From NCBI GenBank assembly GCA_041879415.1, contig CP090852.1, positions 806,001 to 870,000 on the forward strand: a stretch of 64,000 bases of DNA. Reading direction: 5' to 3'. Of the stretch, positions 28,524-35,775 are shown piece after piece. The notes under the pieces were generated by a model. The model had not been told where the DNA came from and did no database searches. It saw only the letters and a program-made list of their open reading frames with translations. The stretch comes from Vibrio chagasii. Its GTDB lineage: Bacteria; Pseudomonadota; Gammaproteobacteria; Enterobacterales; Vibrionaceae. The translations under genes were made by a program, and so were the position numbers. Numbering within the stretch: the stretch's first letter is position 1; each line of letters starts with the position of its first letter.

Positions 28524-28581
28524 GGTTAACCATTAGCCCTACATTATCATTTAACCGCTATTTTTCAGCCCAAATAGTTTC

Positions 28582-28609
28582 AATGCCAGGCACTCGCTTG
28601 GCATTCGTT
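28582..28609 (+). terminator. Weak terminator after the thioesterase gene
   Basis: AATGCCA...TGGCATT stem (7 bp, inner GC pairs) followed by CGTTTG; a poor T-run. Confidence 0.45.
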
Positions 28610-28772
28610 TGTCTAACCCTACCTTCCTATCTAATAAGCCCCAAAAGCACTCTGTTACGCCCATAGAACGTGATTCTCAGCCAACACTTAGAATGAATTG
28701 CCCTAAGCTAAATGATTTATTTTGACTGTAATAAAGTCGTCATTTTGCTCTGGTTAAATACCGCCAATCATA

Positions 28773-29048
28773 ATGGATGTATTAAATTTCCCGGAGCCAC
28801 ACTTGAGCGTCACACGCCCCACTCTTAGCGAAGCTACACTGAACAATTTGAAGGCTGTTGAGTACCAATGGGTTAGAACTTTGTACGTCGAAGGCTACGA
28901 CAGTAATGAGATCAACCACTACATCCAAACCTGTTTCGGCGGTGACTCGACGTTTGCGGACCTGTTTCGTCGCGTGGCCTTGGATCAAGAAAGTATCTAT
29001 GTATTACTGCAACACCTTGGATGCGCTCCTTCAAGTAAAGAGTTCTAA
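28773..29048 (+). CDS. Small hypothetical protein
   Basis: 91 residues from an ATG at 28773 that lacks a ribosome binding site. A TTG at 28803 has GGAG 6 bases upstream and would give 81 residues; I cannot decide. The protein is acidic, helical, without signal peptide or membrane span (VRTLYVEGYDSNEINHYIQTCF...ALDQESIYVLLQHLGC). No family recognised. It stands alone. Confidence 0.55.
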   Translation: MDVLNFPEPHLSVTRPTLSEATLNNLKAVEYQWVRTLYVEGYDSNEINHYIQTCFGGDSTFADLFRRVALDQESIYVLLQHLGCAPSSKEF

Positions 29049-29433
29049 CTAAATACTCAACCAAACACTTCACAAAACTAATACCCAAAACACCTTATAT
29101 AAGCACATGAAATAACGAGCAAAAGCTCTAATAGGGACAATTGTGTCTATGTCCTTTTTTTATGCAATATCTATAGTTGTTGCATACAAATCATTGAAGT
29201 ATCACGCAATGGAATATTAGCAATATATCAATAGACTAATCGCCCCTTATACTGAATGTCTGATTTGTGAGACTAGTTCATTTCCTCAAGTAACCGAGAT
29301 GATGCAGTCAATGTTTAGGAGAGAAGTGACTCGAAACTTTGAATACTTAAGCCGTTGTAAACGTAACAACCGAGCTGGGTAGACAGTTAACGAGTAAAGC
29401 TGACACAAAGGTAAGATTAAAAACAGCAGGCAT

Positions 29434-29460
29434 AAAAAAACCCAAGTAAATACCTGGGTT
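29434..29460 (-). terminator. Terminator downstream of malG
   Basis: On the minus strand the stem AACCCAGGTA / TACTTGGGTT is followed by T7. It lies 175 bases beyond the malG stop. Confidence 0.7.
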
Positions 29461-29470
29461 AGAGTTACAA

Positions 29471-29616
29471 AAACCACTAATCATTAATAGCGTAAGGAAC
29501 CTGATTAGTAGCCAGCTATGCGTAACCTGAGGGTTATTTTTATTACTGATCGGCGGCCAAACCAAATGATGTAATAAAAATGCCAATATAGAGCGACCTA
29601 GTGGTCGCTCTTTTTC
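29471..29616 (+). ncRNA. Candidate structured RNA next to the malEFG 3' end
   Basis: Four perfect inverted repeats in 140 bases: ACTAATCA/TGATTAGT (29476-29509), TAACC/GGTTA (29523-29536), TTTTTATTAC/GTAATAAAAA (29537-29580), and GAGCGACC-TAGT-GGTCGCTC (29591-29610) followed by T5. The last one looks like a plus-strand terminator, though no plus-strand gene ends here. It could be a small RNA, or simply the malG 3' UTR read on the other strand. No promoter is convincing by eye. Confidence 0.3.
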
Positions 29617-29634
29617 TTTCTTATAGGATACAGC

Positions 29635-30525
29635 TTATCCTTTTACACCACCCGCCGTCAAACCGCCAACTAACCAACGTTGAGCCAGTAAGAACACGAT
29701 AGTGATAGGAAGCGCTGAAAGTACAGCCGCTGCCGCAAAGTCACCCCATAAGTAGTTCTGAGGATATAGGTATTGCTGCATACCTACTGCTAGCGTGTAA
29801 GAGTTCACATCGGTAAGTAGGATAGACGCTACTGGAACCTCACCAACTGTCGCAATGAAAGATAGGATAAACACAACTGCTAGAATTGGCACAGACAGCG
29901 GTAGTAGAACCAGTCTGAATGCTTGCCATGGCGTAGCACCGTCTAGTGCTGCCGCTTCTTCTAGAGAGTTATCAATCGTCTCAAAGTAGCCTTTGATCGT
30001 CCATACGTGTAGTGCGATACCGCCTAAGTAAGAGAAGATCAAACCACCGTGCGTATTCAAACCTAAGAACGGTACGTATTGTCCAAGTTTGTCGAACAGC
30101 GCGTAAATCGCTACAAGAGCCAATACCGCTGGGAACATTTGGAAAATCATCATCGCTTTCAGGATTGTGTTTTTACCTTTAAAGCGCATACGAGCAAACG
30201 CGTAAGCTGATGTCGTAGACAGTGCCACAATCAGAATCGATGTAATACCCGCCACTTTCACTGAGTTCCACAACCAAGTCAGTACTGGGAATGGTGGTGT
30301 TGTTACCGAACCATCCGCGTTTGTTACTGAGATACCTAGTGCAAGTTTCCAGTGCTCCAGCGATGGATTATCTGGAATCAAGCTACCCGTTGCGAAGTTA
30401 CCTTCACGGAACGAGATCGCGATGATCATCAGTAGTGGGAAGATAATCATTGCCAGGAAGCACCACAGCAGTGCATGTGTTGCCCACACTCGGTATTTAA
30501 GGCCTTTACCTTGTACCATAGCCAT
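29635..30525 (-). CDS. malG: Maltose/maltodextrin ABC transporter permease MalG
   Basis: 296 residues, the same length as E. coli MalG. Six membrane segments; the EAA loop that contacts MalK reads EEAAALDGATPWQAFRLVLLPLSVPIL (around residues 190-220). The C-terminus ends VGGLTAGGVKG, matching the MalG tail that reaches into MalK. Forms the inner-membrane MalFGK2 complex. Lies 11 bases after malF, last gene of malE-malF-malG. Confidence 0.97.
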   Translation of the reverse strand: MAMVQGKGLKYRVWATHALLWCFLAMIIFPLLMIIAISFREGNFATGSLIPDNPSLEHWKLALGISVTNADGSVTTPPFPVLTWLWNSVKVAGITSILIVALSTTSAYAFARMRFKGKNTILKAMMIFQMFPAVLALVAIYALFDKLGQYVPFLGLNTHGGLIFSYLGGIALHVWTIKGYFETIDNSLEEAAALDGATPWQAFRLVLLPLSVPILAVVFILSFIATVGEVPVASILLTDVNSYTLAVGMQQYLYPQNYLWGDFAAAAVLSALPITIVFLLAQRWLVGGLTAGGVKG

Positions 30526-30536
30526 TGTCGTGCTCC

Positions 30537-32108
30537 TTAATCTTGAGACAGTTTAGTGAAACGAAGGTTTAGTAACGCTAGTGCACCAACCAATAGGAAG
30601 ATAAGCGTCGCGATAGCACTTGCTAGACCGAAGTCTTGACCGCCGCCGCCTTCGAATGCAATTCGGTAGGTGTAGCTTACAAGCAAGTCTGTGTAACCCG
30701 CTGGCTCAGAAGTGCCAATCATGTTCGGGCCACCGTTCGTTAATAGTTGAATCATTACGAAGTTGTTGAAGTTAAAGGCGAACGCTGCAATCAATAGCGG
30801 TGTTAGCGGCTTAATCATCAATGGGAAAGTGATTCGCTTGAAGTTATCAAGGAAGTTCGCACCATCGATTGCTGACGCTTCGTATAGGTCATCAGGAATC
30901 GCTTTAAGCAGACCCATACATAGAATCATCATGTAAGGGAAACCTAGCCATGTGTTTACAATCAACACCATGGTTTTCGCAAGAATCGGGTCAGAGAACC
31001 AGTTCGGGCTTAGGCCGAAGATATTCTCAAGTACCATGTTGATCTCACCAAAGCTCTGGTTGAATAGGCCTTTAAAGATAAGAATCGAGATGAACGCTGG
31101 TACCGCGTAAGGCAGAATAAGCAGAACTCGGTAAATAGAACGACCTTTCAGCTCTTCCCACTGTACGATGTTTGCAAGTACAAGACCGATAATCAGAGTG
31201 AACGCCACAGTACATACAGAGAAAATAACCGTCCAGATGAAGATGCTGATGAAAGGTTCTTTAATACCGTCATCTTTCCATACACGTTCAAAGTTGTGCG
31301 TACCGATGCCAACGACAAAGCCAGGAGAAATAGTGTTACCAGTAAACTCACCGTTTGCATCAACAGGTTGGTAGAAACCGACTTCCATATTTGGCTTTAA
31401 TACATCACCAGTTTCATTGTTAACCAGTGTTTCGCCATCTTCTTGTAGCGTGTAAAGCGGAGCAACAGAGGCAAACTTACGCAAACCGCTCATGCGGATG
31501 TCATCGCCGTTTGGCAGGTGGAAATCTACGCCACTGATCGCTGCTCGGTTTTGAATGATCGCTTTGATCTTCTCTTTTTCACCTTGAGCCGACTCGATAA
31601 CCGATAGGTCCATATCTGTCGCTGTCATACCTTCTAACGAAAATACATCAGTCGCTAACAGTTGGTCGCCATCTTTAACCACGATTTGGTGGCCGTTATC
31701 TGTTTTGTACAAAGTGAATGGGTAGCTTTCGCCGCTTTGGAAAGAGCGGTCTAAAAGAACGGTTTGAGTACGTTCTAGAGAAAGTTGGTTTTTTGCGCTG
31801 TAGTTAGTAAACGCCAGCCCAACGGTGTATGCCAATGGGAAAAGAATGAACAAGATCATTCCGGCAATACCCGGGTAAATATAACGGTGGGCGTAAGTTT
31901 TCTTACTACCAAAAATGTAAAGAGCTAAAGCCGTTAAGATCACTGTAAGCAGCGCAAAAGCGAGCTCACCGCGAGAATACATTAGAATTGTAGCGTAGCC
32001 GTTAATTAAGCCAACGCTACCAAGCAACCCCCATTTGATGAAGACGCTTTTACTGCCTGGAAGGCTTGATGGTGCTGGGATAGCATCTGTACCTTGAACT
32101 GACTGCAT
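30537..32108 (-). CDS. malF: Maltose/maltodextrin ABC transporter permease MalF
   Basis: 523 residues (E. coli 514). Membrane segments near the N-terminus are followed by the large periplasmic P2 domain (about residues 105-275) that is specific to MalF, then further segments with the EAA loop YEASAIDGANFLDNFKRITFPLM near 400-425. Partner of MalG and MalK in the inner membrane. Separated from malE by 81 bases containing a hairpin that should reduce read-through, so MalF is expected at lower amounts than MalE. Confidence 0.97.
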   Translation of the reverse strand: MQSVQGTDAIPAPSSLPGSKSVFIKWGLLGSVGLINGYATILMYSRGELAFALLTVILTALALYIFGSKKTYAHRYIYPGIAGMILFILFPLAYTVGLAFTNYSAKNQLSLERTQTVLLDRSFQSGESYPFTLYKTDNGHQIVVKDGDQLLATDVFSLEGMTATDMDLSVIESAQGEKEKIKAIIQNRAAISGVDFHLPNGDDIRMSGLRKFASVAPLYTLQEDGETLVNNETGDVLKPNMEVGFYQPVDANGEFTGNTISPGFVVGIGTHNFERVWKDDGIKEPFISIFIWTVIFSVCTVAFTLIIGLVLANIVQWEELKGRSIYRVLLILPYAVPAFISILIFKGLFNQSFGEINMVLENIFGLSPNWFSDPILAKTMVLIVNTWLGFPYMMILCMGLLKAIPDDLYEASAIDGANFLDNFKRITFPLMIKPLTPLLIAAFAFNFNNFVMIQLLTNGGPNMIGTSEPAGYTDLLVSYTYRIAFEGGGGQDFGLASAIATLIFLLVGALALLNLRFTKLSQD

Positions 32109-32134
32109 AGAGGAACCTGCTAGCGATATAGATA

Positions 32135-32169
32135 AAAAATAGAAAAGTAAGGAGAGGTTGCCCTCTCCT
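32135..32169 (-). terminator. Partial terminator/attenuator between malE and malF
   Basis: On the minus strand AAGGAGAGG-GCAA-CCTCTCCTT (9-bp stem, 4-base loop) starts 21 bases after the malE stop and is followed by ACTTTTCTATTTTTT. The interrupted T-run suggests partial read-through into malFG, letting MalE exceed the membrane proteins. Confidence 0.75.
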
Positions 32170-32189
32170 TAAAAGGTAGTGCTTAGTTA

Positions 32190-33374
32190 TTACTTAGTCA
32201 TGCGAGCTTCAGCACCTTTCAGCGCTTGGTCTACTGTTTGACGACCATCAACTACGTTGCCGATCGCTTCTTCCATGCTGTACCAGAACGTTGTGAACTG
32301 AGGGATGTTAGGCATGATTTCGCCGTTCATCGCGTTGTCCATCGTTGCTGCGATACGAGTGTCGCTGTCTAGTTGACGTTGGAAAGAGTTTAGAGCAACA
32401 GCGCCAAGTGGTTTGTCGTCATTCAGGCTCTTCATACCTTCATCAGTCAGTAGGTAGTTTTCCATGAACTCAACCGCCAGGTCACGGTTTGGAGAAGCTG
32501 TGCTGATACCACCAGCCCATACGCCAACGAAAGGTTTAGATGCTTTACCGTTGAACTTAGGTAGCGTTGCTACGCCGTAGTCTACGCCAGCTTTCTCGAT
32601 GTTTGCCCAGCCCCAAGGACCGTTGATTGTCATTGCAACGTTACCTGCAACGAACTCAGACTCAGCTACTGAGTAGTCCATGTCTGCAGAGATAACTTTG
32701 TCTTGTACCATCTTCTCGATGAAACCTAGAGACTTCTGAACACCTTCAGTGGCTACGCCTGCATCTTTAATGTCGTAACCTTCAGCAACCTGTTTGAATG
32801 CGTAACCGCCGTCAGCTGCTAGTAGAGGCCATGTGAAGTATGCGCCACCACGTAGAGGCCACATGATCGCTTTCTTGCCTTCTTTTTGAAGTTCAGCGTT
32901 AAGTGCTGGGATTTCTTCCCAAGACTTAGGTGGGTTAGGAACAAGTGCTTTGTTGTAGATTAGAGAAACTGACTCAACAGCTACTGGGTAAGCGATTGTT
33001 TTACCTTCGTAAGAAACTGCGTCCCATGCGAAGTCTACGATACCTTCTTTTGTTTCTTTAGAAGGTTTGATATCAACAAGAAGACCCGCTTCCGCAAAAC
33101 CACCAAAACGGTCGTGTGCGTAGAAAATCATGTCTGGGCCGTCACCAGCCGCTGCAACTTGAGAGAACTTCTCTTCTAGTTTGTCAGGGAAAGCTACTGT
33201 TACTTTAACGCCAGTGTCTTCTTCAAAGCGTTTACCTACTTCAGCCATGCCTTCGTAAGCTTTGTCACCACCTACCCAGATTGTTAGTTGTCCTTCTTCG
33301 ATAGCAGCGTTTGCACCAAAAGAACCCAGAGCAACTAATGTACCTAGAGCTACAGCGCTTAGAGCGTTTTTCAT
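32190..33374 (-). CDS. malE: Periplasmic maltose/maltodextrin-binding protein MalE
   Basis: 394 residues. Signal peptide 1-26 (KNALSAVALGTLVALGSFGANA, cleavage before AIEEG). The mature part reads EEGQLTIWVGGDKAYEGMAEVGKRFEEDTGVKV and later PNPPKSWEEIPAL, WPLRGGAYFTWPLLAADGGYAFK and GPWGWANIEKAGVDYGVA, all MalE hallmarks. Binds maltose and maltodextrins and delivers them to MalFGK2. The ATG at 33374 has AAGGAT 8 bases upstream; an upstream start would add 13 residues with no purpose. Divergent from malK; MalT and CRP sites lie between. Confidence 0.97.
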   Translation of the reverse strand: MKNALSAVALGTLVALGSFGANAAIEEGQLTIWVGGDKAYEGMAEVGKRFEEDTGVKVTVAFPDKLEEKFSQVAAAGDGPDMIFYAHDRFGGFAEAGLLVDIKPSKETKEGIVDFAWDAVSYEGKTIAYPVAVESVSLIYNKALVPNPPKSWEEIPALNAELQKEGKKAIMWPLRGGAYFTWPLLAADGGYAFKQVAEGYDIKDAGVATEGVQKSLGFIEKMVQDKVISADMDYSVAESEFVAGNVAMTINGPWGWANIEKAGVDYGVATLPKFNGKASKPFVGVWAGGISTASPNRDLAVEFMENYLLTDEGMKSLNDDKPLGAVALNSFQRQLDSDTRIAATMDNAMNGEIMPNIPQFTTFWYSMEEAIGNVVDGRQTVDQALKGAEARMTK

Positions 33375-33465
33375 GTGAATATCCTTTTTATATTTATACG
33401 TAGGGCACATCAACCAAGACGAGCCAGTTTTCGACGGTTATGATCTGAGAAAACAACGTACAGCT

Positions 33466-33475
33466 CATCATCCTA
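33466..33475 (-). promoter_or_regulatory. Weak MalT-box-like site
   Basis: TAGGATGATG on the minus strand matches 7 of 10 positions of the MalT box GGGGA(T/G)GAGG, with the GGATGA core intact. It lies about 90 bases upstream of the malE start. Confidence 0.35.
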
Positions 33476-33560
33476 GCCACTACGCCCTAGCTATTATGGC
33501 TTAAATTCGTGATCACCATCCGGTCAGATTAGAGACTAAAATCACAAAACACACACTCAT

Positions 33561-33576
33561 CGTGATCGGCATCACC
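33561..33576. promoter_or_regulatory. Candidate CRP (cAMP receptor protein) site
   Basis: CGTGATCGGCATCACC has the GTGA-N6-TCAC arms of a CRP site in perfect symmetry. Position between malE and malK suggests catabolite control of both operons, as in E. coli. Confidence 0.6.
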
Positions 33577-33633
33577 GTTACGCGGTGGATTTATTTGAAC
33601 TGGATCGCTAATTATTATTGGGCCCATTTATCT

Positions 33634-33654
33634 ACTCCTCCCCTCCTACTCCCC
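33634..33654 (-). promoter_or_regulatory. Tandem MalT boxes
   Basis: On the minus strand GGGGAGTAGG (33654-33645) and GGGGAGGAGT (33643-33634) each match 9 of 10 bases of the E. coli MalT box GGGGA(T/G)GAGG and are direct repeats 11 bp apart. That is the usual arrangement for cooperative MalT binding, oriented toward malE. Confidence 0.65.
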
Positions 33655-33768
33655 CTAGTTAATTTTCCATTAGGAGGATGTACGCTTACGCTAATTCACC
33701 GAAACTGCACTCATCCAAGAGTGGATAGTAAGAACCCTTTACCAGCGAGTATTATGTGTATCGCATGA

Positions 33769-33931
33769 TTCATTAAGTTGGCTTAACTGCCCGCTGTTGT
33801 CTTTATTAAGCATCAAGCTAAATCTGTGATGGAATCACGGGGGAGGTTTAGCTTGTTGTGGGGGAAATAGGCACCAGTTTGGCAATGACGGGTGGGCTTG
33901 GGTAAAGAATCCAAGTCCCACCCACTTTTTT
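33769..33931 (+). ncRNA. Candidate small RNA or leader element upstream of malK
   Basis: A nested hairpin has outer arms AAGCTAAA (33815-33822) / TTTAGCTT (33847-33854) and inner arms GTGAT-GGA-ATCAC (33826-33838), leaving an unpaired GGGGGAGG. About 35 bases later comes a terminator (33891-33931). Together they look like a short transcript made on the plus strand that stops 107 bases before malK. Its start is not identifiable by eye. Alternatives are an attenuator in a long malK leader, or a DNA-binding region (the GTGAT/ATCAC arms resemble a CRP half-site pair one base too short). Confidence 0.4.
33891..33931 (+). terminator. Terminator upstream of malK
   Basis: GGTGGGCTTGG / CCAAGTCCCACC with one bulged T and an approximately 9-base loop, followed by CACTTTTTTC. 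It lies 107 bases before the malK ATG with no annotated gene to terminate. Confidence 0.75.
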
Positions 33932-34037
33932 CTTACTCACTCAGTACTTACCAATTCCTACAGTTACTGCTGACCCAAAAATTTCTTATAATGATAAGCA
34001 GTAAAACTTAAAATTTGATCGATCGAGGACAAGCTAG

Positions 34038-35150
34038 ATGGCGAGTGTCACTTTAAAAAACGTTTATAAATCATATGGCGATGTACAGATTTCTAAGGAC
34101 GTAAACTTAGAGATCAACGAAGGTGAATTCGTCGTATTCGTTGGACCATCAGGCTGTGGTAAATCGACGCTGTTACGTTGTATCGCAGGTCTAGAAGACA
34201 TCACTTCCGGTGATTTGTACATTGGCGACGAACGTATGAACGACGTTGAGCCATCAAAGCGTGGCGTAGGTATGGTATTCCAATCATACGCGCTATACCC
34301 TCACCTAAACCTTTACGACAACATGTCTTTTGGCCTTAAGCTAGCGAAAGCAGATAAAGCTGAAATCGATAAGCGTGTTGAACATGCTGCTGAAATCCTG
34401 CAGCTTGGTCACCTACTAGAGCGTCAACCTAAAGCGCTTTCTGGTGGTCAACGTCAGCGTGTTGCGATTGGTCGTACACTGGTATCTCAACCAAACGTAT
34501 TCCTACTGGATGAGCCGCTATCTAACCTAGATGCTGCGCTTCGTGTTCAAATGCGTTCACAAATCACGAAACTACAGCGCCAGCTTGGCTGCACCATGAT
34601 CTACGTTACCCACGACCAAGTGGAAGCGATGACAATGGCTGACAAAATCGTTGTTCTTGATGGTGGTTACGTATCTCAAGTTGGTAAGCCACTGGATCTT
34701 TACCACTACCCTCAAAACCGTTTTGTTGCTGGCTTCATTGGCTCACCTAAGATGAACTTTATGTCAGTTCATATTGAACAAGCTGAAGCAGAACGCGTAC
34801 TGGTTCAACTTTCAAACGGCACGACTTTCTGGATCCCTGTTGATGGCACAACCGTTAACGTTGGTGACCGTATGTCACTGGGTGTTCGTCCTGAGCACTT
34901 GATGTCTGCTGACCAAGGCGACGCAACGATCGAAGGCGAAGTGATGATCGTTGAGAAACTAGGTAACGAAACTCAGGTTTACCTAAACCTTGAAAGTGCT
35001 GATGCAGACGTTATCTACCGTCAACCAGACACACTGACAGTAGAGCCTGGCGACAAGCTTGCTATCGGTATCCCAGCGCACCGTTGTCACCTGTTCCACA
35101 GCGATGGCAAAGCATGTCGTCGTCTGTACAAAGAGTACGGCACTGAATAA
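34038..35150 (+). CDS. malK: Maltose/maltodextrin ABC transporter ATPase MalK
   Basis: 370 residues (E. coli 371). Walker A GPSGCGKST at 36-44, Q-loop QSYALYPHL, signature LSGGQRQRVAIGR near 135, Walker B VFLLDEPLSNLDA near 155, H-loop VTHDQVEA, then the C-terminal regulatory OB domain (MSLGVRPEHLMSAD and following). Hydrolyses ATP to drive MalFG; in E. coli MalK also sequesters MalT. GAGGA lies 9 bases before the ATG. It is alone in its operon, with no lamB following, and ends in a terminator at 35185-35216. Confidence 0.97.
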   Translation: MASVTLKNVYKSYGDVQISKDVNLEINEGEFVVFVGPSGCGKSTLLRCIAGLEDITSGDLYIGDERMNDVEPSKRGVGMVFQSYALYPHLNLYDNMSFGLKLAKADKAEIDKRVEHAAEILQLGHLLERQPKALSGGQRQRVAIGRTLVSQPNVFLLDEPLSNLDAALRVQMRSQITKLQRQLGCTMIYVTHDQVEAMTMADKIVVLDGGYVSQVGKPLDLYHYPQNRFVAGFIGSPKMNFMSVHIEQAEAERVLVQLSNGTTFWIPVDGTTVNVGDRMSLGVRPEHLMSADQGDATIEGEVMIVEKLGNETQVYLNLESADADVIYRQPDTLTVEPGDKLAIGIPAHRCHLFHSDGKACRRLYKEYGTE

Positions 35151-35184
35151 GCGCTAAGCCTTTAAGATATAACTTGCCCAATTC

Positions 35185-35216
35185 AAATCCCTCTTACGCT
35201 GTAAGGGGGATTTTTC
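35185..35216 (+). terminator. Terminator after malK
   Basis: AAATCCCTCTTAC-GCT-GTAAGGGGGATTT, a 13-bp stem with one mismatch, followed by TTC. Confidence 0.85.
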
Positions 35217-35261
35217 TTTAGATTCGACCTATATTAGTAAGCAATAAAAACCAGTAAGCAA

Positions 35262-35292
35262 TAAAAAAGGCCTAGCGTGTGCTAGACCTTTA
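35262..35292 (-). terminator. Terminator after the small acidic protein gene
   Basis: On the minus strand AAAGGTCTAGC-ACAC-GCTAGGCCTTTTTT: a long stem with one mismatch and T6. Confidence 0.8.
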
Positions 35293-35362
35293 ACTGTTCT
35301 GTTTGAGCCTTAGCCCAACTAATCACTTAACAGTACCATCCAAAAGTAGGTTTGTTTTAAGC

Positions 35363-35563
35363 TTAGTGGATTGGCGTATCATTCTTTTTGTTGAACTGAC
35401 CAAAGTGCGCTTCTAATACTTCAGGTGTCAGTTTGCCTTCCGCTTCTAGTCGCTTAAATTCAGCAACGATCGCTTTCTGCTCTTCAAGTGATGGCAGTTT
35501 TACCTCAGGCTCATCGCCCATCTCTTGAGTCATCTGCTCTAGTTCTTTTTCAAAATCGCTCAT
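35363..35563 (-). CDS. Small acidic hypothetical protein
   Basis: 66 residues, strongly charged and helical (FEKELEQMTQEMGDEPEVKLPSL, then EEQKAIVAEFKRLEAEGKLTPEVLEAHF). The amphipathic C-terminal half resembles short regulatory or chaperone-like proteins, but I recognise no family. It has its own terminator at 35262-35292 and a 212-bp upstream region, so it is an independent small gene. Coding bias and composition make it convincing. Confidence 0.75.
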   Translation of the reverse strand: MSDFEKELEQMTQEMGDEPEVKLPSLEEQKAIVAEFKRLEAEGKLTPEVLEAHFGQFNKKNDTPIH

Positions 35564-35693
35564 GATACATACTTACCTAAATATTAAACCTAACCAGATT
35601 TTACTCATTTCCGCCCTATGATGCTAGGTTGATTGAAAGCAAAGCCCGAAACCAGATCAAGCTAAATGCAGTTAGAAGCAAATGAGCTCACCA

Positions 35694-35734
35694 ATAAAAA
35701 GAGCTGGATTCACGATGAAATGAATCCAGCTCTT
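35694..35734 (-). terminator. Terminator after the chemoreceptor gene
   Basis: Perfect 14-bp stem AAGAGCTGGATTCA / TGAATCCAGCTCTT with 8-base loop and a T5 tail on the minus strand, 42 bases beyond the stop. Confidence 0.92.
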
Positions 35735-35775
35735 CGTCTATATCACTTTCTAAGCCATGTTACCGCTTGAAAGGA

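Larger units (their letters stand above)
29049..29634. other. 586-bp intergenic region with a chain of inverted repeats
   Basis: The first 380 bp hold no convincing ORF or signal. From 29434 on there are five consecutive perfect inverted repeats up to the malG stop. On the minus strand this is the 3' UTR of malEFG; on the plus strand it ends in a hairpin plus T5. Short ORFs here on the minus strand look spurious. Confidence 0.5.
33375..34037. other. malE-malK divergent control region
   Basis: 663 bp between the divergent starts. It holds, left to right, a MalT-like box (33466-33475), a CRP-like site (33561-33576), two near-consensus MalT boxes (33634-33654), a perfect nested hairpin (33815-33854) and a plus-strand terminator (33891-33931). 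A 68-codon ORF at 33562-33768 starts inside the CRP site and looks spurious. Confidence 0.6.

Noticed and set aside
29286..29586. Two overlapping minus-strand ORFs downstream of malG
   Set aside because: Both run through inverted repeats and the malG terminator; no ribosome sites and no protein-like conservation visible.
33562..33768. 68-codon plus-strand ORF in the malE-malK region
   Set aside because: Starts with GTG inside the predicted CRP site, runs through the MalT boxes, and encodes a Leu/Pro-rich sequence unlike a protein; treated as spurious.
33826..33838. Second CRP site GTGAT-GGA-ATCAC upstream of malK
   Set aside because: The arms are one base too close for a CRP dimer; better explained as the inner stem of a hairpin.
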